DNA from: SIAJ01 sp963773845
GTDB lineage: Bacteria; Planctomycetota; Planctomycetia; Gemmatales; Gemmataceae
Direction: 5' to 3'
Length of the DNA: 64,000 nucleotides
NCBI GenBank assembly: GCA_963773845.1
Contig: CAVZCU010000012.1
Location: forward strand, 1 to 64,000
A program made the position numbers and the translations under genes. The notes below the pieces were generated by a model. It was given only the letters and a program-made list of their open reading frames with translations. It was not told the DNA's origin and did not search any database. Below, piece after piece: positions 39,430 to 47,172 of the stretch (positions are counted from its first letter, which is position 1; each line of letters starts with the position of its first letter).

Positions 39430-40395
39430 ATGAAACTCACACTCTCATTGACTGCCGTCTTTGCCTTTGCCGCTTGCGGCGCCGCCGACTCCAAGGGTTT
39501 CGCCTGGAAGGATCCCGATGGGGAGCATCCGGTCCTAACCTATGACGGCAAGAAAGTGCTCGAATACGTGCGACCGACGTTCGATCCGAAACTGAGCGGC
39601 GACAAAAAGGACGGCGCCTTGACCAATCCGACAATCAAGGTCTACCACCACCTCTACGATCAATTGGGTACTGTGCGCTTGACCAACGGTCCCGAGGGGA
39701 TGTATCCCCACCATCGCGGCATCTTCTACGGCTTCAACAACATTTCCTACGACGGGATGAAAGCCGACGTCTGGCACTGCCGCAGCGGAGAATCGCAACG
39801 CCACGTCGCGACCATCAGCCATGAAGCCGGACCGAATTTCGGCAAGCATAAGGTGAAAATCACTTGGAACGGCAAGGATGGCCAGCCGTTCGCCACCGAG
39901 GAACGCGAATTGATCGTCACGGCCCCCAAGGGAGGTTGGTTGATTGAATTCCATTCCACATTGACGACCGATCTCGACAAAGTGCATCTCGACGGCGACC
40001 CGCAGCATGCCGGTTTCCATTTCCGCGCCAATGCGGCAGTAGAGAAGAACAAGGCCGAGACTTACTTCCTCAGTCCAAACGGCAAAGGCGCCAAAGGAAA
40101 AGAAGTGAATTGGGATCCAAAGACCAAGAAGGGGCCAGTCAATCGTCCGTGGACCGCGATGAGCTTCGAACTGGATGGCAAGCGCTACACGGTCGTCTAC
40201 CTCGACCATCCGGATAATCCCAAGGAAGCCCGCCAAAGCGAACGCACCTACGGCCGCATCGGCACTTACTTCGTCTATGACCTGACCAAGGACAAGCCCC
40301 TTCATGTGAAATATCGCTTGTGGGTGCAAGGGGGCGAAGTAACGCCCGAACAGTGCGAGGCGATGAGTCGGGCGTTCGTGACCAAAAAGAAGTAA
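39430..40395 (+). CDS. Secreted DUF6807 (PmoA-like) family protein
   Basis: 321 residues with an N-terminal signal (MKLTLSLTAVFAFAACGAAD). The body matches the DUF6807 family, often labelled 'PmoA-like' though unrelated to methane monooxygenase: GPEGMYPHHRGIFYGFNNIS (about 80-99), DVWHCRSGESQRHV, then AFHFRAN-like and LDHPDNPKEAR segments. It is a beta-rich, probably carbohydrate-related periplasmic protein, common in planctomycetes and often near sugar-oxidation genes. None of those is next to it here. Substrate unknown. Likely in one transcript with the pterin dehydratase gene. Confidence 0.85.
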   Translation: MKLTLSLTAVFAFAACGAADSKGFAWKDPDGEHPVLTYDGKKVLEYVRPTFDPKLSGDKKDGALTNPTIKVYHHLYDQLGTVRLTNGPEGMYPHHRGIFYGFNNISYDGMKADVWHCRSGESQRHVATISHEAGPNFGKHKVKITWNGKDGQPFATEERELIVTAPKGGWLIEFHSTLTTDLDKVHLDGDPQHAGFHFRANAAVEKNKAETYFLSPNGKGAKGKEVNWDPKTKKGPVNRPWTAMSFELDGKRYTVVYLDHPDNPKEARQSERTYGRIGTYFVYDLTKDKPLHVKYRLWVQGGEVTPEQCEAMSRAFVTKKK

Positions 40396-40459
40396 CTACG
40401 CGAATTAGCGATTGGGTTGCTATGATCCACGTTGGAACTAATTCGCTGGAGATTGGACC

Positions 40460-40723
40460 ATGAACGCGATTACGCTCGATGAGTCACTACGGGCCAAACT
40501 CAATGGCTTGAACACAATTGTCACGGTTCGAGATGAGGCCGGCCATGATGTTGGACAGTTCCTCCCCCAAGACCTGTTCGAAACGTTGTTTGAAGCGTGG
40601 GCTAATTCGGAGGTCACGGATGAAGAGTTGGAAACCGCAAGCAAGGCATATCCCGAGATGGGCGGGCTGCCTACAAAGGAGGCAATCGATTACATTCGCC
40701 GAGTAGTCGGTGAGGTGGGCTAA
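40460..40723 (+). CDS. Antitoxin-like small acidic protein
   Basis: 87 residues, strongly acidic (VTDEELETASKAYPEMGGLP), cytoplasmic, starting MNAITLDESLRAKLNGLNTI. The reading frame ends in TAATG, where the ATG starts the next gene; such overlap means translational coupling and equal amounts. The downstream product looks like a RelE/ParE-type toxin, so this is plausibly its antitoxin. No DNA-binding domain is recognised, so autoregulation is uncertain. The family is otherwise annotated as hypothetical. Confidence 0.65.
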   Translation: MNAITLDESLRAKLNGLNTIVTVRDEAGHDVGQFLPQDLFETLFEAWANSEVTDEELETASKAYPEMGGLPTKEAIDYIRRVVGEVG

Positions 40724-41184
40724 TGCGCTTCCGCGTAATCTGGTTGTACGCGACCCTGAATAGACTTGCGGCGAGTTATCTGTATGCTCGACGCAAGAAT
40801 CGGAACCCGGAAGCAATTACGCGCACAATGAATTCCATCGACCAAGTATTGCAGTCAAACGCGCCGATTGCCGGCGAGTCACGTGCGGGCCAGTGTCGCG
40901 TTTTCATCGAGAATCCTCTCACTGTCTTTTTCGAAGTTCATGAGGACGAACAGACAGTCGTAGTAACCGCATTGCGTATCACACGCGCGGTCCAAAAGGA
41001 CTTACGGAATGACTCGTCTCAACATTTCCAGCGGCGGCAAGTGGGAGCCGATCATCGGCTATTCGCGCGCCGTGAAGGTCGGGCAATCCATTTTCGTCTC
41101 CGGCTGCACGTCGGCGACGCCGGCGGGACTGGTGGGCAAGGGCGATGCCTATGCGCAGACCGTGCAAGCCATCAAAACAATTGA
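40723..41184 (+). CDS. RelE/ParE-like toxin candidate with an overlong C-terminus
   Basis: 153 residues as read. The first 95 (MRFRVIWLYATLNRLAASYL, SIDQVLQSNAPIAGESRAGQ, RVFIENPLTVFFEVHEDEQT) have the alpha-alpha-beta-beta-beta pattern of RelE/ParE toxins, including the Arg before VFIENPLTVFFEV. Such toxins normally end soon after the last strand. Here the frame runs a further 55 Arg-rich residues across the start of the ridA-like gene (41009), which looks like loss of the true stop by mutation or a base error near 40985. Start overlaps the antitoxin stop by one base. Confidence 0.6.
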   Translation: MRFRVIWLYATLNRLAASYLYARRKNRNPEAITRTMNSIDQVLQSNAPIAGESRAGQCRVFIENPLTVFFEVHEDEQTVVVTALRITRAVQKDLRNDSSQHFQRRQVGADHRLFARREGRAIHFRLRLHVGDAGGTGGQGRCLCADRASHQNN

Positions 41185-41395
41185 GGCGGCCCTGCATCAA
41201 GCCGGCGCGTCGCTGCAAGACGTCGTGCGAACGCGGATGTATCTCACCAACATCGCTCGCGATTGGGAAAATGTCGGCAAGGCGCACGGCGAGGTTTTCG
41301 GAGAAATCCGCCCGGCGACCGCCATGGTCGAGGTGAGCAAGCTGATCGATCCGGAGATGCTCGTCGAAATTGAAGCGGACGCGATCATCGATTAG
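41009..41395 (+). CDS. RidA (YjgF/YER057c/UK114) family protein
   Basis: 128 residues. RidA proteins hydrolyse reactive enamine/imine intermediates of amino acid metabolism. Recognised from SRAVKVGQSIFVSGCTSATP (about 19-38), QTVQAIKTIEAALHQAGASL, the conserved DVVRTRMYLTNI (about 72-83, with the key Arg) and the ending MVEVSKLIDPEMLVEIEADA. Size and order are standard and the protein would form a trimer. A weak AGGA is nine bases before the ATG. The start lies inside the overlong frame of the toxin-like gene. Confidence 0.93.
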   Translation: MTRLNISSGGKWEPIIGYSRAVKVGQSIFVSGCTSATPAGLVGKGDAYAQTVQAIKTIEAALHQAGASLQDVVRTRMYLTNIARDWENVGKAHGEVFGEIRPATAMVEVSKLIDPEMLVEIEADAIID

Positions 41396-41411
41396 CTCGT
41401 ATCAATTCTCC

Positions 41412-43136
41412 ATGTTCGCTACACTCCTTCTCGCCGCTTTGCTCGCGGCCGAGCCGGCGAAGCCGTTTGCCATCACCGTCGTCGATGCCCAAACCGGCCG
41501 TGGCGTGCCGTTGATCGAACTGAAGACGGTCAACGGCATCCGCCTCTACACGGACAGCAATGGTGTGGTCGCGTTTAGCGAGCCGGGGTTGATGCACGAG
41601 ACGGTGTTCTTCGGTATCTCCGGCCACGGCTACGAATTCCCCAAGGATGGCTTCGGCATTCGCGGCAAGCAGATCAAGATCGCCCCCGGCGGTTCGACCA
41701 CGCTGAAGATCGGTCGCATTAACATTGCCGAGCGCCTCTACCGTATCACCGGCGGGGGGATTTACCGCGACAGCGTCCTCATCGGAAAACAAGCGCCGAT
41801 CAAGGAACCCGTGCTGAACGGCCAGGTGTTCGGCTCGGACAGCGTGATGAACGCCGTCTACCGCGGCCAGATTTATTGGTTCTGGGGCGACACGCTTCGG
41901 CCGAGTTACCCGCTTGGCAATTTCCATGTGCCGGGTGCGACCTCCGACCTGCCTGGTAAAGGTGGGCTCGATCCGTCCGTAGGCATCAATCTCACTTACT
42001 ATGTGGACGACAAAGGATTCGCCAAGAAGACGTGTGCGATGCCCGGTGAAGGGCCGACGTGGGTGGAATCGCTGGTCACCTTGAAGGACAAGAGCGGTCG
42101 CGAGCGGCTATTTGCCGAGTTCATCAAGGTCACGAGCGGAATGAAGATCTACGATCGCGGGCTGGCGATCTGGAACGACGAGAAGGAGCAATTCGACTTA
42201 CTGAAGAAGATTGACGTGAAAGCTCCTTCGCTTCCTCGGGGTCAAACATTCAAACATCGCGACGGCGACACGGAGTACATCTACTTCGCCCATCCGTACC
42301 CGATGGTGCGCGTGCCCGCCGCGGTCGACGCATATACCGACCCGGCGCAGTGCGAGAGCTATACCTGTCTCAAGTCGGCTTCGGAAGTGGATCGCGACCG
42401 CGAAGGCCATTTGCGATTTACTTGGCGCCACGGCTTGCCGCCCATCGATCCGGAGTTGCAGGCCAAGCTCATCTCGGCGGGGAAGATCAAGGCGTCCGAG
42501 AGCCCGATTCATCTGCGCGATCGCGATACGGGCAAGTCGATCACCGCCCATCGCGGGTCCGTATACTGGAACGCCTATCGCCAGCGTTGGGTCATGATCT
42601 TCGCCGAACACTTTGGCAAATCGCTTCTGGGCGAGATCTGGTATGCGGAGGCCGACCAGCTGGCCGGCCCCTGGCGCTATGCGGTCAAGGTCGTGACGCA
42701 CAACAAGTACAGCTTCTACAACCCGAAACAGGATCCCATGTTCGACCAGGACGGCGGCCGCCGGATCTATTTCGAAGGCACGTACACCAACAGCTTTTCC
42801 GGCAATCCCGATCAGACGCCGCGCTACGATTACAACCAGATCATGTATCGTCTCGACCTGAGCGACCCGCGCATTGCGCTGCCCCGACCGGCGCCCGGCG
42901 CCGGCTTCCTTGCGCTCGATCGATCGGTGAAGGGCGGTGTGCCTCTTCCTGGTCCGCGCAATGGAAAAGTAGTCTTCTATATGATGCCCGATAGCGACGA
43001 TGCTCCAGCGGCCACGATCTCGCTTTACGAGTTTGCCAAGGGCGACTTAAAGCGCTACTCGACGGCCAAGGAGTTGCCAGGTTACACTCGAATCGACAAG
43101 CCGGTCGGACGGGTGTGGCCGACCGAGTCGAAGTGA
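41412..43136 (+). CDS. Secreted beta-propeller protein (DUF4185-like)
   Basis: 574 residues from ATG 41412, which begins a short signal peptide (MFATLLLAALLAAEPA); an earlier ATG would put Arg/Ser-rich sequence before it and overlaps ridA. Residues about 18-110 form a carboxypeptidase-regulatory-like module (ITVVDAQTGRGVPLIELKTV). The rest has blade-like repeats: FGSDSVMNAVYRGQIYWFWG, WVESLVTLKDKSGRERLFAE, SVYWNAYRQRWVMIFAEHFG, GEIWYAEADQLAGPWRYAVK, as in glycosidase-like five-bladed propellers of the DUF4185 type. Binding or hydrolysis of a carbohydrate outside the cell is possible; catalytic residues cannot be assigned. Confidence 0.7.
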   Translation: MFATLLLAALLAAEPAKPFAITVVDAQTGRGVPLIELKTVNGIRLYTDSNGVVAFSEPGLMHETVFFGISGHGYEFPKDGFGIRGKQIKIAPGGSTTLKIGRINIAERLYRITGGGIYRDSVLIGKQAPIKEPVLNGQVFGSDSVMNAVYRGQIYWFWGDTLRPSYPLGNFHVPGATSDLPGKGGLDPSVGINLTYYVDDKGFAKKTCAMPGEGPTWVESLVTLKDKSGRERLFAEFIKVTSGMKIYDRGLAIWNDEKEQFDLLKKIDVKAPSLPRGQTFKHRDGDTEYIYFAHPYPMVRVPAAVDAYTDPAQCESYTCLKSASEVDRDREGHLRFTWRHGLPPIDPELQAKLISAGKIKASESPIHLRDRDTGKSITAHRGSVYWNAYRQRWVMIFAEHFGKSLLGEIWYAEADQLAGPWRYAVKVVTHNKYSFYNPKQDPMFDQDGGRRIYFEGTYTNSFSGNPDQTPRYDYNQIMYRLDLSDPRIALPRPAPGAGFLALDRSVKGGVPLPGPRNGKVVFYMMPDSDDAPAATISLYEFAKGDLKRYSTAKELPGYTRIDKPVGRVWPTESK

Positions 43137-43215
43137 TCCATCGTGCGACAGCAAAAATCGCGGTTGCGAGTCGTCGTATTGCCCGGTTGGTACTTCGGTC
43201 GCCGGGGAACGTCGC

Positions 43216-44823
43216 ATGAAGCTCCTGCTGATCCAGCCGAAGTTGCCCGAGAGTTTCTGGAGCTTCACTTGGGCGTTTCAGCAAATCGCTCGCGACAAAT
43301 GTGCCCCGATCTCGCCTCTCGGTCTTGCAACGATTGCCGCACTCACGCCCGCCCACTGGGATGTTCGCATCGTCGACGAGAATGTCGAGCCCATTGACTG
43401 GAACGCCGAGGCGGACGTTGTAGGCATTTGCGGCATGGCGGTGCAATACCCCCGTCAATGCGCGATCGCCGAGCGCTTTCGATCTCGAGGCTGCCATGTC
43501 GTTGTCGGCGGGCCTTATGCGTCGCTCTGTCCGGAAGAATACTCGGTTGTTGCGGATACCGTTGTTTGCGGCGAAGCGGAACATACCTGGCCACGATTCT
43601 GCACCGATTTCGAGAAGGGACGGGCCGAATCGCTCTATCGTGAAACGGGAACGGTCGACCTCGCTGACACGCCGATTCCCCGACACGACTTGTTGAAACT
43701 GGATTGTTATCAATCCGTTGCCATTCAATTCTCGCGTGGTTGTCCGTTTCGCTGTGAGTTCTGCGACATCATTGTCGTCTTTGGGCGCAAGCCGTGCGCC
43801 AAGTCGCTGGTCCAGGTCGAGCACGAACTTGATTTGCTCCGAGCGCATGGCGTTCGCAATGTCTTCTTCATCGATGACAACCTGATCGGCCATCTGCCGC
43901 GATGTAAAGAGCTACTCGACTTCCTGACGAATTATCAACTACGTCACGGCTATCGATTTGCTTTCGGCGCCGAAACGTCCGCGAATGTCGGTTCTCAGAC
44001 CGGACTCCTCGAACAACTCCGCCGAGCGAACTTTCAGTGGGTCTTTATTGGCCTGGAAACGCCGAGCCGCGCGGCGCTCGCCGAGTCCAAGAAGGACCAG
44101 AACAACCGCGTCGACGCGCTTGCCACCTTGCGAGCAGTCTACGCGCACGGGATCGACGTCTATGCCAGCTTCGTGGTCGGGTTCGATGCCGACGACGCGA
44201 GCATCTTCGATCGGCAATATGAGTTCATTGTCGAGTCGGGAATAGTGGTCGCGTCGCTGGGCCTGCTTTTGGCGTTGCCGCGCACACCATTGCACGAGCG
44301 GCTGCAACGTGAAGGGCGCTTGAAACTGACAGCCGGAGAGGGACACCATCTCTGGAACAATCTCGTCGCAACTAACATTGCTCCATTGCGAATGACCGAG
44401 GAAGAGTTGCTTGGAGGCTTCCGCGATCTCATGAACCGTCTGTCCGACGACGCGGCCATCGCCCGGCGAATACGAAAGAAGCTGCCGATCCTGGGCCGGC
44501 CGCCGATTCCGTTCGGCCTATCCGTTCCGCGAACACTTCTTTATCTGTCGCGCTTTCTGGTTCGCGGCATCCTGCCCGGCGGGCCGCGTCGGTGGTATCA
44601 CTTCCTTCGCTCGCTCGGAACGAACCCCCGTTTCGTGCCATTCGTGGTCCTGAACTGGACTTACGGTCTGGCTATTCAGGCATTTGTGCGGGAGCATCTT
44701 TCGGTGTTGGCTACTGAGAAGTCTTGCGTGGCGGATCGCCTGCCAAACCGACACCCAGCCCCGACAATCATTGCGCCGTCTTGGCAGTATTCGACCGCCG
44801 CTCGGACTGAATCATCAATATAA
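43216..44823 (+). CDS. B12-binding domain radical SAM protein (DUF4070 family)
   Basis: 535 residues. N-terminal cobalamin-binding Rossmann-like domain (about 1-145: SPLGLATIAALTPAHWDVRI, VGICGMAVQYPRQCAIAERF, HVVVGGPYASLCPEEY), central radical SAM barrel with Cys176, Cys180 and Cys183 (RGCPFRCEFCDI) for the [4Fe-4S] cluster, and a C-terminal DUF4070-like part (about 370-500). Such enzymes are class B radical SAM methylases or related; the group with DUF4070 includes the hopanoid 2-methylase HpnP, but no hopanoid genes are next to it, so the substrate is open. Probably cytoplasmic, with a hydrophobic surface near PFGLSVPRTLLYLSRFL. Confidence 0.88.
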   Translation: MKLLLIQPKLPESFWSFTWAFQQIARDKCAPISPLGLATIAALTPAHWDVRIVDENVEPIDWNAEADVVGICGMAVQYPRQCAIAERFRSRGCHVVVGGPYASLCPEEYSVVADTVVCGEAEHTWPRFCTDFEKGRAESLYRETGTVDLADTPIPRHDLLKLDCYQSVAIQFSRGCPFRCEFCDIIVVFGRKPCAKSLVQVEHELDLLRAHGVRNVFFIDDNLIGHLPRCKELLDFLTNYQLRHGYRFAFGAETSANVGSQTGLLEQLRRANFQWVFIGLETPSRAALAESKKDQNNRVDALATLRAVYAHGIDVYASFVVGFDADDASIFDRQYEFIVESGIVVASLGLLLALPRTPLHERLQREGRLKLTAGEGHHLWNNLVATNIAPLRMTEEELLGGFRDLMNRLSDDAAIARRIRKKLPILGRPPIPFGLSVPRTLLYLSRFLVRGILPGGPRRWYHFLRSLGTNPRFVPFVVLNWTYGLAIQAFVREHLSVLATEKSCVADRLPNRHPAPTIIAPSWQYSTAARTESSI

Positions 44824-44930
44824 ACGCACTATTGATAGGCAGTTACAACTACCGGTCACGATCCGGGCACGCCAGTTGCATATGGGGGGCCAACTCGAAC
44901 TCGATCACCCGTTGGCGGAGCCGATTTGCG

Positions 44931-45227
44931 ATGAACCTACAACCACTTGACGACCGTATCCTCGTTCAGCGCGTCCAGTCCGAAGAAAAGACCTCGGGGG
45001 GCATCCTGCTTCCGGACGCGGCCCGTGAGAAGCCACAAAAGGGCAAGGTCGTCGCGACCGGCCCGGGCAAGCTCAACAAAGACGGCAAGCGCGCCGCCAT
45101 GCAGGTCAAAGTCGGCGACACCATTCTGTTCACCTCGTGGGCCGGCGACGAGGTGAAGAAGCAATACTCCACTAGCGAAGACTTGCTGATCATGCGTGAG
45201 GAAGATGTCCTCGCGGTCATTGACTGA
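44931..45227 (+). CDS. groES: Co-chaperonin GroES
   Basis: 98 residues starting MNLQPLDDRILVQRVQSEEK; a longer reading upstream has no merit. Caps the GroEL cavity. The mobile loop that binds GroEL is present (EEKTSGGILLPDAAREKPQK), as is the C-terminal YSTSEDLLIMREEDVLAVID. GGAG lies 12 bases before the ATG, a long spacing. groEL follows after 99 bases that contain a palindromic repeat. No CIRCE operator (TTAGCACTC-type inverted repeat) is found in the 107 bases upstream, so HrcA control is not supported. Confidence 0.96.
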   Translation: MNLQPLDDRILVQRVQSEEKTSGGILLPDAAREKPQKGKVVATGPGKLNKDGKRAAMQVKVGDTILFTSWAGDEVKKQYSTSEDLLIMREEDVLAVID

Positions 45228-45232
45228 TTGGT

Positions 45233-45280
45233 AGGCACACTCCGTGTGCCGTCGTGACCCACGGCACACGGAGTGTGCCT
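45233..45280. repeat. 18-bp inverted repeat between groES and groEL
   Basis: AGGCACACTCCGTGTGCC (45233-45250) and GGCACACGGAGTGTGCCT (45263-45280) are perfect reverse complements across 12 bases, and each arm is itself nearly palindromic. The element begins five bases after the groES stop codon. It could attenuate transcription or protect mRNA ends, lowering or raising groEL relative to groES. Confidence 0.92.
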
Positions 45281-45326
45281 GCTCCATTTGAAACCGAACA
45301 CCACAATTCACTGAGGTTCATCCAAT

Positions 45327-46966
45327 ATGAGCGCCAAACAGATTGCCTTCGACCAGGAGGCTCGCGAGGCCATGAAGAAGGGCGTTGGCAAGCTTGCCAG
45401 GGCCGTCAAGGTCACGCTCGGGCCCAAAGGCCGGAATGTGATTATCCAGAAGTCGTTCGGCTCCCCGACCGTCACCAAAGACGGCGTCACGGTGGCCCGC
45501 GAGATCGAGTTGGAAGATAAGTACGAGAACATGGGCGCTCGGATGGTCCGCGAAGTCGCCTCCAAGACCAGCGACGTGGCCGGCGACGGCACTACGACCG
45601 CGACCGTGCTGGCCGAGTCGATCTACAACGAAGGCCTGCGAGCCGTCGTTGCCGGCACCAACCCGATGCTCATGAAGCGTGGCATCGAGAAGGCGGTCGA
45701 GGATATCGTCGCCAAGCTTAAAGGGCATGTCGATTCCCGTCAAGGATCAGAAGGATCTGGAAAACGTCGCCACCATCGCCGCGAACAATGACAACACAAT
45801 CGGCAAGATCATCGCCGACGCCATGGCCCGCGTCGGCAAGGACGGCGTGCTGACCGTGGAAGAAGGCAAGACGACCGAGACCAACCACGAATTCGTGGAG
45901 GGCATGCAGTTCGATCGCGGCTATGTCTCGCCGTACTTCATCACCAATGCCGAGACGATGGAAGCGGAACTCGAAGACGCCTACATCCTCGTCTACGAAA
46001 AGAAAATCACCTCGATCCGCGATCTGGCCCCAATCCTGGAAGAAGTGCTCCGCCAAGGTAAGCCGCTCCTGATCATTTGCGAAGACATCGAAGGCGACGC
46101 GCTGGCGACCCTGGTGGTCAACAAGCTGCGTCAGCCGGGCGTGTTCAAGGTGGCGGCGGTGAAGGCCCCCGGATACGGCGATCGCCGCAAGGCGATGCTT
46201 CAGGACATCGCCATCCTGACCGGCGGTCAGGCGGTATTTGAAGACCTCGGCGTTAAGCTCGAGAACGTGAAGATCACCGATCTCGGCCGGGCCAAGAAGG
46301 TCAAGATCGACAAGGACAACACGACGATCATCGAAGGTCAGGGCTCGAAGGACGCGATCAAGGCCCGCGTCGCCAGCATCCAGAAGGAACTCGAGAAGTC
46401 GACCAGCGACTACGACAAGGAAAAGCTGAGCGAGCGAATCGCCAAGCTGTCGGGCGGCGTGGCCAAGATCAACGTCGGCGGCGCGACCGAGAGCGAAGTG
46501 AAAGAAAAGAAGATGCGCGTCGAAGACGCGATGCACGCGACTCGCGCAGCCAACCAGGAAGGCATCCTGCCGGGCGGCGGCGTGGCCCTCTTGCTCGCCG
46601 CGAACGGCCTGAAGCCGCAGCGGCCTGAGCCACGATGAAGAGATCGGCTACAACATCGTCGTGCGGGCCTGCCGTTCGCCGATCAAGCAGATCGTCGAGA
46701 ACGCCGGCGCCGATGGCAACATCGTCGCCGAGAAGGTGCTGGCCAATTCGACGACCACGTTCGGTTACGATGCCCGGCTCGACAAATACGTCGACATGGT
46801 GCAAGCCGGCATCATCGACCCGGCGAAGGTCGTTCGCAGCGCCCTGCAAAACGCCGCGAGCGTGAGCACGTTGCTGTTGACGAGCGAAGCCCTGGTGGCC
46901 GACGCTCCGAAGGAAGGCGAGAAGAAGTCGGGCGGCAACGGCGGCGGGTATGACGACATGTATTAA
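45327..46966 (+). CDS. groEL: Chaperonin GroEL (two frameshifts)
   Basis: About 545 residues when extra bases near 45720 (AAA before GGGCATG) and near 46620 are removed. ATP-dependent protein-folding chamber. ATP-site motifs KVTLGPKGRNVIIQ and VAGDGTTTATVLAES are in the first piece; the second carries KLKGMSIPVKD-like continuation, GYVSPYFITNAETMEAELED, ARVASIQKELEKSTSDYDKE and EGILPGGGVAL; the third has GLSHDEEIGYNIVVRACRSP, GFGYDA-like and DPAKVVRSALQNAASVSTLL. The C-terminus ends GGNGGGYDDMY, not the usual Gly-Met repeats, suggesting an accessory GroEL paralogue, several of which exist in planctomycetes. Both breaks fit single-base insertion errors. A strong terminator follows. Confidence 0.95.
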
Positions 46967-46997
46967 TGGTGAAGTCAGCAATAATCGATCAGCGTTT

Positions 46998-47024
46998 AGC
47001 GGGCGGCCCAACGGGCCGCCCGCT
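46998..47024 (+). terminator. Perfect GC-rich hairpin after groEL
   Basis: AGCGGGCGGCCC (46998-47009) and GGGCCGCCCGCT (47013-47024) pair over all 12 bases with a three-base AAC loop, followed by GCATTTACTT. It lies 32 bases after the groEL stop and also 149 bases after the end of the convergent sigma-WD40 gene, so it may serve both. Confidence 0.88.
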
Positions 47025-47172
47025 GCATTTACTTGGTATTCTTCCTGCTCTCTATCCAATTCCAGGATGCCAACAAACTTCCCGCCCGGCTTACGAGCGA
47101 CCGCGACGAAAGACATTGCTGGATTCATACAGGCGCTGTGTATCTCGACTTGTGCGCCACGCTATGAGCGCG

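Noticed and set aside
44824..44930. CIRCE operator before groES
   Set aside because: No TTAGCACTC/GAGTGCTAA inverted repeat or near match was found.
45679..46638. Programmed frameshifting to make GroEL variants
   Set aside because: No slippery heptamer with downstream structure is evident, and similar breaks occur in many unrelated genes, which fits base errors.
46469..47128. Minus-strand frame starting MNPAMSFVAVARKPGGKFVG behind groEL
   Set aside because: The first 30 residues look protein-like, but the rest is antisense to groEL and crosses its terminator; no ribosome binding site. A short remnant cannot be excluded.
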